Positions 34,231-41,504 of a DNA stretch of 41,504 nucleotides are shown here, in pieces; position 1 is the first letter of the stretch; every line of letters begins with the position of its first letter. Position numbers and translations under genes: made by a program. Source of the DNA: CAYVTD01 sp964577665. Lineage in GTDB: Bacteria > Bacteroidota > Ignavibacteria > Kapaibacteriales > UBA2268. The notes under the pieces are model-generated. The model ran no database searches and had not been told where the DNA came from. It worked only from the letters and a program-made list of their open reading frames with translations. Location: the NCBI GenBank assembly GCA_964577665.1, contig CAZOBD010000016.1:1-41504 (forward strand), read 5' to 3'.

Positions 34231-36747
34231 TTACATCAGCAGACTGCCTAATTGATAGACCATAAATGAGACAGTCCAGGCAAGAACAGTTGTGTACCCT
34301 ACTGAAAACATTGCCCATTTCCAGCCGCCGCTTTCCTTTTTTATGGCGGAGATAACGGCTACACATGGAAAGTAAATAAGAATAAACAGCATGAAGCTCA
34401 GCGCTATCAGAGGCGTGAATACCTTTTGACCGGCTTTTTCTCCGCTGTGGTAACGCTGGCTGCGAAGTTTTTTGGTAAGCGAGGCTGCATCGTCTTCGTC
34501 TTCCGCTTCGTAGAGGACTCCCATAGTGCCAACGATAACTTCCTTTGCTGCAATGCCTGTTATGATGCTGACCGTCATTTTCCAGTCGAACCCGAGAGGT
34601 GCCATTACCGGCTGAATGAAACCGCCTATCCTGCCGATATATGAGTTTTCCTGTTCTTCGTACTTCTTTGCAAGCTCTATGCGGTGCAGGCGTGATTCTT
34701 TTTCCTGCCGGAGGTGTTTTATGCCTTCAATATTGTTTTTATCGGCAAGAGCGATTTTTTCGTTGTACATTTGTTCTATCTGATTAGCATCCTGCTCATA
34801 ATTGCGGGAATATTCCACATTGCGGGGGAAGTAGCCCAGCGCCCATATTATAACCGATGCAGCAAGAATTACTCCGCCGATTTTCTTCAGATATTGCGAC
34901 GCACGGAACCACATGTGCTTTAAAATGCTTCTTAGCGTGGGCATTCTGTATCTTGGCAATTCCATCACAAAAGGAATATCCTGCGTTTTAAAAAGTGTTT
35001 TTTTGAATAGAATTGCGGATAATATTGCCAGCAGCACACCCGTCAGATAAATTCCGAATAGTATCAGGGACTGATAATGCACAAAAAACGCGCTTATGAA
35101 AAGCACATAAACCGGAAGGCGTGCGCTGCAGGACATAAAAGGATTTATAAGCATGGTAAGCAGTCTGTCGCGTCTGCTTTCTATGATGCGCGAGGACATA
35201 ATAGCGGGCACATTGCAGCCGAAACCCATTAGAAGCGGTATGAATGATTTTCCGTGCAAGCCTATGGTGTGCATGGCTTTGTCCATTATGAAAACTGCAC
35301 GCGCCATGTACCCTGTGTCTTCCATCAGTGAAATGAAAAGGTAAAGCATGATTATATTGGGCAGGAAAACAAGCACGCCGCCCAATCCGCCGATTATTCC
35401 GTTTACAAAAAAGTCTTTCAGCATTCCTTCGCCCAGAAGCAGGGAAAAGAAAGCTGCTGTCCGGTCAACCCCGAACTCTATCCACTGCATCGGGTATTCG
35501 CCGAGCGTAAAAGTACTGTAAAAAGTTAGCCACATGAAAAAGAGAAAGATTGGCAGACCCCATATCTTGTGTGTAACGATATTGTCTATAATCTCTGTTT
35601 TCGAGTGTTTCCTGCGGGCGCCGGGTTTGTATGTTTCTTTCAGCGCTCCTGCAATGAACCCGTATTTTGCATCGGTTATGACCGTTTCACTCTCAAGCTT
35701 TGTATCAGCTTCCAGTGTTTCAATTTCGTCTTTTACGATTTCAGCCAATTTTTGTTTTCCGGCGCACTCCAGAATTGTTTCTGCGGCGGCAGTGTCTTTT
35801 TCAAGCAGTTTCAATGCAAGAAAACGCGATGAAATACGGTCGGTAAGGCTGTCGGGGCAGTGCCTGTAAATATTATCCTGAATTTGTTTTATTGAATTTT
35901 CTACGGAAAGTCCGTAATTGATATGCACATGACGGACTGTCTTGTCGCGGTCTTCATAAACATCAATAATCTTTTTGAAAAGCTCTTTAATACCTTTGCC
36001 TTTAGAGGCTACCGTCGGCACGAAAGGAATGCCTATCATTTTACCGAGCTTTTCGTGGTCAAATATATCGGCTTTTTTCTCGAGTTCGTCGTACATATTC
36101 AATGCTGCAACGACTTTTATGTCCATATCGATAAGCTCGGTGGTAAGGTAAAGATTTCTCTCCAGATTGGAAGATTCTATTACGTTTACCACTACGTCGG
36201 GAGCATTCTCCTGTATGAAACGGCGGACGTATATTTCTTCGGGTGAATATGCCGTCATGGAATATGTGCCGGGCAGGTCGGTTATGTGAAAAGTATAGCC
36301 GTCCTGCTTAAACTGCGCTTCTTTAGATTCGACGGTAACGCCGCAGTAATTGCCCACGCGCTCTTTGGAGTGGGATGCAAAATTGAAAACGGTCGTTTTG
36401 CCGCAGTTGGGGTTGCCTATAAGAACAACGTTTATTTCCTTTTTCTTTTTTTCGGCAGTTGTTTTTAAAAGTTTTTCGTCAATCATGCCGGAAAAAGTGC
36501 CGTTCTGCATTTTTTTGGCTTCACTCTCCGAGACCACCTCCACCATGCCTGCCTCGCCGTTGCGGAGCATTACTTCGTAGTTCATTATGCGGTATTCTTT
36601 CGGGTCTTTAAAGGGGGCTTCTTTGATTGCTTCTATTTCCCTGCCGGCAACGAAGCCCATCTCCATTATTCTTTTGCGGAATGCACCCCTGCCCTTTACC
36701 TTAGTTATTACCGCCTTTTCTCCAAATTCAAGTTCTTTTAGTTTCAT
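34231..36747 (-). CDS. feoB: FeoA-FeoB fusion, ferrous iron transporter
   Basis: The 838-residue protein begins with an SH3-like FeoA domain (1-73). The GTPase domain has G1 GNPNCGKT (111-118), the G2 Thr in GNYCGVTVE, G3 DLPG (157-160) and G4 NMYD (217-220). The membrane part has the two Gate regions, including the MGFGCNVPAIMSSR motif, then the C-terminal GIAAKEVIVGTMGVLY block. It imports Fe2+ in a GTP-dependent way. Fused FeoA-FeoB is known in Bacteroidota. A likely Fur box lies 29 bp upstream. An Lys/Glu-rich soluble segment of about 60 residues splits the second membrane half. Confidence 0.95.
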   Translation of the reverse strand: MKLKELEFGEKAVITKVKGRGAFRKRIMEMGFVAGREIEAIKEAPFKDPKEYRIMNYEVMLRNGEAGMVEVVSESEAKKMQNGTFSGMIDEKLLKTTAEKKKKEINVVLIGNPNCGKTTVFNFASHSKERVGNYCGVTVESKEAQFKQDGYTFHITDLPGTYSMTAYSPEEIYVRRFIQENAPDVVVNVIESSNLERNLYLTTELIDMDIKVVAALNMYDELEKKADIFDHEKLGKMIGIPFVPTVASKGKGIKELFKKIIDVYEDRDKTVRHVHINYGLSVENSIKQIQDNIYRHCPDSLTDRISSRFLALKLLEKDTAAAETILECAGKQKLAEIVKDEIETLEADTKLESETVITDAKYGFIAGALKETYKPGARRKHSKTEIIDNIVTHKIWGLPIFLFFMWLTFYSTFTLGEYPMQWIEFGVDRTAAFFSLLLGEGMLKDFFVNGIIGGLGGVLVFLPNIIMLYLFISLMEDTGYMARAVFIMDKAMHTIGLHGKSFIPLLMGFGCNVPAIMSSRIIESRRDRLLTMLINPFMSCSARLPVYVLFISAFFVHYQSLILFGIYLTGVLLAILSAILFKKTLFKTQDIPFVMELPRYRMPTLRSILKHMWFRASQYLKKIGGVILAASVIIWALGYFPRNVEYSRNYEQDANQIEQMYNEKIALADKNNIEGIKHLRQEKESRLHRIELAKKYEEQENSYIGRIGGFIQPVMAPLGFDWKMTVSIITGIAAKEVIVGTMGVLYEAEDEDDAASLTKKLRSQRYHSGEKAGQKVFTPLIALSFMLFILIYFPCVAVISAIKKESGGWKWAMFSVGYTTVLAWTVSFMVYQLGSLLM

Positions 36748-36775
36748 ATCTATCTTATCAGTTTAAGACGCATTT

Positions 36776-36794
36776 TAAAATGAAAATCATTTTT
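36776..36794. promoter_or_regulatory. Fur box upstream of feoB
   Basis: TAAAATGAAAATCATTTTT matches the classical 19-bp Fur consensus (GATAATGATAATCATTATC) at 14 positions, with a central AAATCATT core. It lies 29-47 bp before the feoB start, which fits repression by iron-loaded Fur. Confidence 0.6.
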
Positions 36795-37115
36795 TCTTAG
36801 TCTGTGTTTTAAAACGATTTGCTGTATGTTAATATTTTGTTTAGCAAAAACTAATTTAAGCAAATTTAACAAAAATAAAATTATTTTCGCATTTTTGTAT
36901 TAATTTGATTTTTCTGATGCTTATCCGTATCTATTAATATCATTAAAATAAAGAAGTAAAGAGAACCGAATGCACATAGTATAGTGTGGCAGAAAGAATT
37001 TACAGATTTTAATTTTCAACTTGTCATTAGGAGCAGCGCAAAGCAATCTCTAAGAAATCTGCATAAGAGCCCGAGATTTCTTCGCCGCTTCGTTCCCCGC
37101 AATGTCATAACAGCA

Positions 37116-37434
37116 GGAAGAAAAAGATGTCCAACATCTGGCAGATGTTGGACATCTGAAAGGGTAAAGTAAAAAAATTAACAGATGAAACGGCCATGAT
37201 TAGGGAAAGTACTCAAAGGAATGATTATTTGAGAGTTAATGCAAAACAGAGTTTTGAAAGAAAAGTACATTCCCAAATCTGAGTTTGGGAATGAGATGTA
37301 AGATGTCTGAAACGTATTGTAAAAGAAAAACCGTAAGGAACCCCGCCCCGGCCCTCCCCAAGGGGAGGGAGCAAGATCATTGAATTCCCTCCCTTTGTGG
37401 AGGGGTAGGGTGGGGCTTAAAATAAACAGATGAA
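37116..37434 (+). repeat. 319-bp composite repeat, copy 1
   Basis: This starts GGAAGAAAAAGATGTCC and ends AATAAACAGATGAA. It contains, in order, the GATGTCCAACAT palindrome, the GATGATTATTTGAGAG module, the ATTCCCAAATCTGAGTTTGG palindrome, and the G/C-rich CCTCCCCAAGGGGAGGGAG module with its inverse CCCTCCCTTTGTGGAGGGG. It is identical to copy 2 except at 37142 (C versus T). Confidence 0.95.
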
Positions 37435-37579
37435 ACGGCCATGATTAAGATAAACACCTAAGGGGATGATTGTTTTTGAGATTATCATAAATGTCATTCC
37501 GGCTGGAGCGAATCGGAATGCCGGAATCTCAAGTTAGTAGTGGGAACACACCCCTTAATCCCCTCTGGATGCACAATTT

Positions 37580-37898
37580 GGAAGAAAAAGATGTCCAACA
37601 TCTGGTAGATGTTGGACATCTGAAAGGGTAAAGTAAAAAAATTAACAGATGAAACGGCCATGATTAGGGAAAGTACTCAAAGGAATGATTATTTGAGAGT
37701 TAATGCAAAACAGAGTTTTGAAAGAAAAGTACATTCCCAAATCTGAGTTTGGGAATGAGATGTAAGATGTCTGAAACGTATTGTAAAAGAAAAACCGTAA
37801 GGAACCCCGCCCCGGCCCTCCCCAAGGGGAGGGAGCAAGATCATTGAATTCCCTCCCTTTGTGGAGGGGTAGGGTGGGGCTTAAAATAAACAGATGAA
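37580..37898 (+). repeat. 319-bp composite repeat, copy 2
   Basis: This is a direct repeat of 37116-37434 at an offset of 464 bp, with one substitution (37606). The near-identity points to a recent duplication or gene conversion, unlike the older degenerate copies at 7553, 27066 and 30672. Confidence 0.95.
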
Positions 37899-38260
37899 GC
37901 ACAGGCTGCATACAGAATAAGAATAATTCTTATTAAAATGACTATATATTAATTTGTTTTTCTGATTTTATTTTTTACATTAAAAATTGTTTCTTAGATA
38001 GAATGATAGTAACGGAAGAAAAGAGCAAAAGCATTTCTATATAAACTTTAGTTTGGGATTATACGGTAGGACTTTTAAAAAACGATAAATAAAAGTAATA
38101 ATTTATTAAGTAGTATCCCAGCAGTAACAAAAGGCAGACAACATAATGAAATAGAGGTGTTTAACTTTGGAACCGGTCCTTTTACGGGAACTGGTGTTCT
38201 GACGCTTTTTATAAGTGCATTTTACGAACCTGTAAATGTAATAAACTATTTTATATATTC

Positions 38261-39577
38261 ATGAAAATGAAAACACAATTAAATATACTATCCATTCTTT
38301 TACTATTTTCATCAGTATATTTATTAAAAGCTGAAAAGATAAGACATTTTGATTATGAATTCCTGTTTTCTACCCAAACTGTTGTTAATTCAAATAATGA
38401 AATATTTATTCCTTCAGGACACTACGGCATTTCTACCTTTGATTATGATATTGAATTATTAAGGGTAAACAGGCAGTTTTCTTCACTCTTTCCTAATGAG
38501 CATTTTCGTGAAATTACATTTGACAGATATGAAAACATGTGGATAGGATGTAATAACTCACTTATGTATGTTACCGATACAAGCCTGACAGTATATAACA
38601 CGGAAAATACAGATCTGCCTTATTTTAAAGTTCTCCGTCTTGTTGTTGATAGGAACAATACATTATGGTTTTCTATACAGAGACCTAATCGAGAAAGAAG
38701 AGAAGATGAACAATATACAGATTTTAAACTTGTAAAAAGAGTTAATAAAAATGATTATATAATTTTTGACAGTACAAATTCTCAACTTTCGAAATATTTT
38801 GTAAATTATATAGCTGTTGACAGTTTAAATAATGTATGGACGGCATCTGTTGGCCTTTTAAAAATAAAAGAAGACGGCAGTCAAAAGCTTTTTACATTTA
38901 ACAGAGATCTGTCTTCATTTTTAGTAACTTATGTATCTGTCAGTCCGGATAATGAGATATGGTTTTCTCACGGCGATACTTTAATGATATTTGACGGAGA
39001 AAATGAAGAAAGTCTTAGAACAATCCCTTTAAGTAATATGCACGATGGAGGCTGGACGTACATTACATGTATAACGTTTGACAAAGAAGGTTCCGTTTGG
39101 GTAAGTATGTTTGGAGACCCGGTAATAAGAATAAAAGACGGAGTATTAACAAAATACTATGAAGTTATTGAAGATGGTAAAGTATATTATATCGTTACAC
39201 CATACCATATCTGTATAGACCAAAATAATAATAAATGGATAGCAACCTTTTTACACGGTGTTTTTGTTTTTAATGAAAACGGCATAAATTTCAATAAAAA
39301 ACCTTCTTCAAAGCGTCCTGAAGACATTCTTATTTACCCAAACCCTGCTTCAGAAGAAATTTCAGTTTATATTAAACCTCAGCAAGCTCAGGAAATAAAA
39401 TCAGAAATATACAATTCTATTGGAAAGCTTTTGTTTGCTAAAAAGTTTTATGCAGTTTTTCCCGGAGAAAGAGAACTAAATATCGACATGTCATCTTATC
39501 CCGACGGCGTTTATTACTGCAGAATATTTATGGACGGCAGATACATTACAAAGAAAATAGTAAAGGTTGGAAATTAA
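38261..39577 (+). CDS. Secreted beta-propeller protein with T9SS sorting domain
   Basis: The 438-residue protein has a signal peptide (MKMKTQLNILSILLLFSSVYL). Its middle is built of two-component-regulator-propeller-like repeats with recurring D..N..WFS/WVA patterns (RNNTLWFS, LNNVWTAS, DNEIWFSH, EGSVWVSM, NNNKWIAT). The C-terminus (about 360-438) is a type A T9SS sorting domain: ILIYPNPASEEISV, then YNSIGKLLFAKK and SSYPDGVYYCRIFMDGRYIT. It should be exported through type IX secretion to the surface. Codon use is more AT-rich than the metabolic genes, which may reflect transfer or low expression. The function is unknown. Confidence 0.82.
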   Translation: MKMKTQLNILSILLLFSSVYLLKAEKIRHFDYEFLFSTQTVVNSNNEIFIPSGHYGISTFDYDIELLRVNRQFSSLFPNEHFREITFDRYENMWIGCNNSLMYVTDTSLTVYNTENTDLPYFKVLRLVVDRNNTLWFSIQRPNRERREDEQYTDFKLVKRVNKNDYIIFDSTNSQLSKYFVNYIAVDSLNNVWTASVGLLKIKEDGSQKLFTFNRDLSSFLVTYVSVSPDNEIWFSHGDTLMIFDGENEESLRTIPLSNMHDGGWTYITCITFDKEGSVWVSMFGDPVIRIKDGVLTKYYEVIEDGKVYYIVTPYHICIDQNNNKWIATFLHGVFVFNENGINFNKKPSSKRPEDILIYPNPASEEISVYIKPQQAQEIKSEIYNSIGKLLFAKKFYAVFPGERELNIDMSSYPDGVYYCRIFMDGRYITKKIVKVGN

Positions 39578-39589
39578 AACTTTTAAGAT

Positions 39590-41164
39590 TTACTTCTTAA
39601 ACTTCTTACCAAGTTTTTCGCGGTAATCTTTGTCTTTCAGGAGTTTTTCCACAGCCTGCTTAGTCTCAAGGCTGCCAATGTCAATACCGAGCTTTTTAGC
39701 GGTCTCGGCAAGCTTTTTTGGGTCTGCGGCAAGCTCTTTTTCGTTTATCTCGGAGATGCTTTGGCGCTTCAGCCTGCTTTGCTCCTGCTGGAGATGCAGG
39801 GCAAGTTCCACTTTCGGCGGCAGTGATGATGTTTCTGACTGAATGCCGCTTTCCCGCTTCTTTTCATCTAATATTTTTTTGGCAAGATCTTCCACCTTAT
39901 CCGCAAGTGCAGCGGGGCTTTTCTCTTTTTTCAGTTTTTCTTTTTCGCTTTCTACGGCAATTTCCTCTGTCTTTTTGCGGCGCTCGCGCTCCTTTTTTAA
40001 AGCTTCCCTGTATTTTTCCTTCTCTTTCTTTCTTTCCTCCTGAACGGATTCGAGTCTTTCAACTACTTTTCCGCGGTTTTGTTTTACTACTTGACGCTGT
40101 ATCTTTTCTATCTGTTTTTTGCGCCAGCGTAAATATGATACAACAAGCAGAGTGCCGAATCCGGCGAAAATTATTAATATAAGCGCTGTGGCAGCAGGAC
40201 TCAGCTCGGGAAAAATTTTCAATCCGTAGTCTTCCGCTTTTTTGGCTGTGTCGCCGAAAAGATTCGGAAAACGTTTTGCGGCTAGGGAATCGTCTTTCTT
40301 CAGACTGTCATTTTTCAGCGAAAATACAGAATCTTTCTTAGGAGCGAGAATAGCGGAAAGTTCTTTTTCGACGGCTGAATCGACAGGGTTTATTTCGGGA
40401 TATGATAAAACCGGAAAATTTTCTTTACCGGTCATCCCGTAGAAAATTTCGGCATTTTTCTGCGACTTATCGGCTATGTTTCTTTCGCCGTATATCTGTG
40501 AAAGCGCCGCATAAGCGTCGGGTATCGATGTTTCTTTCACCTTCGAATATTTTAGCAGTTTCAACGCTGTTTCCTGCCTCCCCTCTTTCAAAAGCAGAAT
40601 GCCGAGGAGAGCGGCGGCATCAGTGTGTTCCTCATTCGCAGCTTTGACAAAATTATTTTTTGCATTTTTTGTCTGGCTGATGTTTACCCTTGACATCCCC
40701 TCTTGAGAGGGTATCAAGGGCTGTGTTCCGGCGCTTGTTTCCAAGGCAAGTATTCCCTCGCGGTAAAATTCATCGGCGGGGCTTTGGTCATCCCATTTGA
40801 ATACTTCAACGAACAGCGCCTGTGAGTATTCCAATGGCAGAACGGTATAGCCGCGTTTGTCTTTTAAAATTACGTTTGCCTGCAGGTCTTCGCCGAATCT
40901 CTGAATATATACATCCTGTATTATGCCTTGTCCGTGAGCTTCTCTGGCGGATTCTTCCACCGAGGCATTTTTAAAATCAATCATAATTTTCTTTTTGTCA
41001 TCGGAAAGCCTCGATTTGAAGCTGCCGGGCATCTGCGAGCAGTATATAGCGGCGCGGTTCAAAGGATCAATCACTATCCTTTGAATTATTGCCTGCGGGT
41101 GCGCCTGCCCGGTGAAAAGCAGAAGAGCCGCGATGATAAGCACAGTATTTTTAAAAATGTTCAT
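39590..41164 (-). CDS. Envelope protein with membrane anchor and coiled-coil tail
   Basis: The 524-residue protein has a cleavable signal peptide (MNIFKNTVLIIAALLLFTGQ). A N-terminal beta-rich region (30-125) resembles an AMIN-like domain. A TPR-like helical part follows (LGILLLKEGRQETALKLLKY near 190-215). A single membrane segment lies at about 322-345, followed by a long charged coiled coil (350-420) and a basic end (LLKDKDYREKLGKKFKK). The topology suggests a periplasmic head and a cytoplasmic tail. Residues about 147-157 (PLIPSQEG) are encoded by a dispersed repeat. I do not recognise the family; the AMIN likeness is uncertain. Confidence 0.75.
   Translation of the reverse strand: MNIFKNTVLIIAALLLFTGQAHPQAIIQRIVIDPLNRAAIYCSQMPGSFKSRLSDDKKKIMIDFKNASVEESAREAHGQGIIQDVYIQRFGEDLQANVILKDKRGYTVLPLEYSQALFVEVFKWDDQSPADEFYREGILALETSAGTQPLIPSQEGMSRVNISQTKNAKNNFVKAANEEHTDAAALLGILLLKEGRQETALKLLKYSKVKETSIPDAYAALSQIYGERNIADKSQKNAEIFYGMTGKENFPVLSYPEINPVDSAVEKELSAILAPKKDSVFSLKNDSLKKDDSLAAKRFPNLFGDTAKKAEDYGLKIFPELSPAATALILIIFAGFGTLLVVSYLRWRKKQIEKIQRQVVKQNRGKVVERLESVQEERKKEKEKYREALKKERERRKKTEEIAVESEKEKLKKEKSPAALADKVEDLAKKILDEKKRESGIQSETSSLPPKVELALHLQQEQSRLKRQSISEINEKELAADPKKLAETAKKLGIDIGSLETKQAVEKLLKDKDYREKLGKKFKK
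40694..40730 (-). repeat. Dispersed repeat embedded in the envelope gene
   Basis: CCCCTCTTGAGAGGGTATCAAGGGCTGTGTTCC is the module seen at 27232-27259 (read on the other strand) and in the dsr leader. It is in frame, encoding GTQPLIPSQEG in the linker between the head domain and the TPR-like part. Confidence 0.75.
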
Positions 41165-41504
41165 TTATATCCGTTAGAGGGTAAAAGAACAGAACCTGAT
41201 ATATTTTCCATAAAGATACTAAGGAAAACATAATATTGCAATATACAAAATTGTTAAAACTTTTTTACTTTTCAAGAGAAAAATTGACTTAGATGAGTTT
41301 AGAATGACTTTCATTATTTATAGTTCCTTGTCCAAAAGAAGAATCACCTGAAGGCACTTTTCATAATGATTATGCAGTTTTAGTTTAAAATGAAATATAT
41401 TTTTCGTATTTTTAATGTTATGAAACGACAATGATTTTGGAAATCACACAAGGGTATGATTATTTGAGAGTTAATGCAAAACAGAGTTTTGAAAGAGAAG
41501 TACA
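41165..41504. other. AT-rich spacer ending in a truncated repeat
   Basis: This stretch is gene-free upstream of the envelope gene. From 41420 to the window end lies another copy of the dispersed module (ATGAAACGACAATGATTTTGG then GATTATTTGAGAGTTAATGC), cut off by the window border. Confidence 0.75.

Larger units (their letters stand above)
36810..38260. other. Repeat-rich gene-free region
   Basis: About 1.45 kb without a supportable gene. It starts AT-rich, then has a 'CAATCTCTAAGAAATCTGCA' type module with CGCTTCGTTCCCCGCAATGTC (37025-37115), the duplicated 319-bp repeat, a shorter middle module with GTCATTCCGGCTGGAGCGAA (about 37435-37579), and an AT-rich end. Short open frames here are translations of repeats. 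A TGA-ended open stretch of about 55 codons (38097-38264, LLSSIPAVTKGRQHNEIEVF and onward, no ATG) just before the next gene may be a gene remnant. Confidence 0.7.

Noticed and set aside
36984..37172. Open frame of 62 codons on the plus strand
   Set aside because: It is made of dispersed repeat sequence including the GATGTCCAACAT palindrome and has no ribosome site.
37116..37898. Possible CRISPR array
   Set aside because: The repeats are 319 bp, only two near-identical copies, composite and with no regular short spacers; no cas genes nearby.

Overview
The window looks like a chromosomal contig of an anaerobic or microaerophilic member of the Bacteroidota/Chlorobiota (FCB) lineage, such as Ignavibacteria or Kapabacteria. 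The evidence is a secreted protein ending in a type IX secretion (T9SS) sorting domain with a 'YPNP' start, RHS-type core fragments with the KDHLGNVR and FNGMEK signatures common in this phylum, and an 11-subunit complex I. The phylum is an inference; no rRNA or tRNA gene was seen. All genes are compatible with the standard code, with TGA used as a stop.

Layout. (1) 75-5893, minus strand: dsrM-K-J-O-P, the membrane complex that links the quinone pool to DsrC/DsrAB sulfite or sulfur chemistry, preceded by a small RsbRD-N-domain gene. Start signals are tightly coupled by overlaps or very short gaps. DsrJ has an unusual Cys-rich C-terminal tail. (2) 6081-7421, minus: a GldA-type glycerol dehydrogenase followed 3 bp later by an unannotated 50-codon gene. 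(3) 7422-8106: a spacer with an inverted copy of a dispersed repeat. (4) 8107-19436, plus: nuoA-B-C-D-H-I-J-K-L-M-N without nuoEFG, ending at a strong terminator. Two spacers of this operon carry dispersed repeats. (5) 19505-27061: a glycosyltransferase (minus), then a polyprenyl diphosphate synthase, a six-PAS hybrid histidine kinase and a phosphofructokinase with residues of the PPi-dependent type. (6) 26861-30869: a mosaic island bracketed by a duplicated pfk 3' end. Inside are four RHS-core fragments. The first is followed by a RelE-like pair, the second by a VapBC pair and the third by a decayed HicAB pair; the fourth is joined to the second pfk 3' end. (7) 31253-32626: a calcineurin-like phosphoesterase lipoprotein. 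(8) 32935-36747, minus: a FeoA-FeoB fusion with a likely Fur box, and an MFS exporter 18 bp downstream. (9) 36810-38260: a repeat-rich, gene-free stretch holding a 319-bp near-perfect duplication. (10) 38261-41164: a T9SS-exported propeller protein and a convergent membrane-anchored coiled-coil protein.

Functionally, the window joins two quinone-coupled membrane machines (Dsr and a complex I without the NADH module), iron uptake that would feed their many Fe-S and heme centres, and polyprenyl synthesis that may supply the menaquinone tail. The accessory interest lies in the RHS/toxin-antitoxin mosaic and in a modular dispersed repeat family. That family occupies spacers throughout and in two places has become part of a coding sequence (MFS loop, 33559-33616; coiled-coil protein, about 40694-40730).
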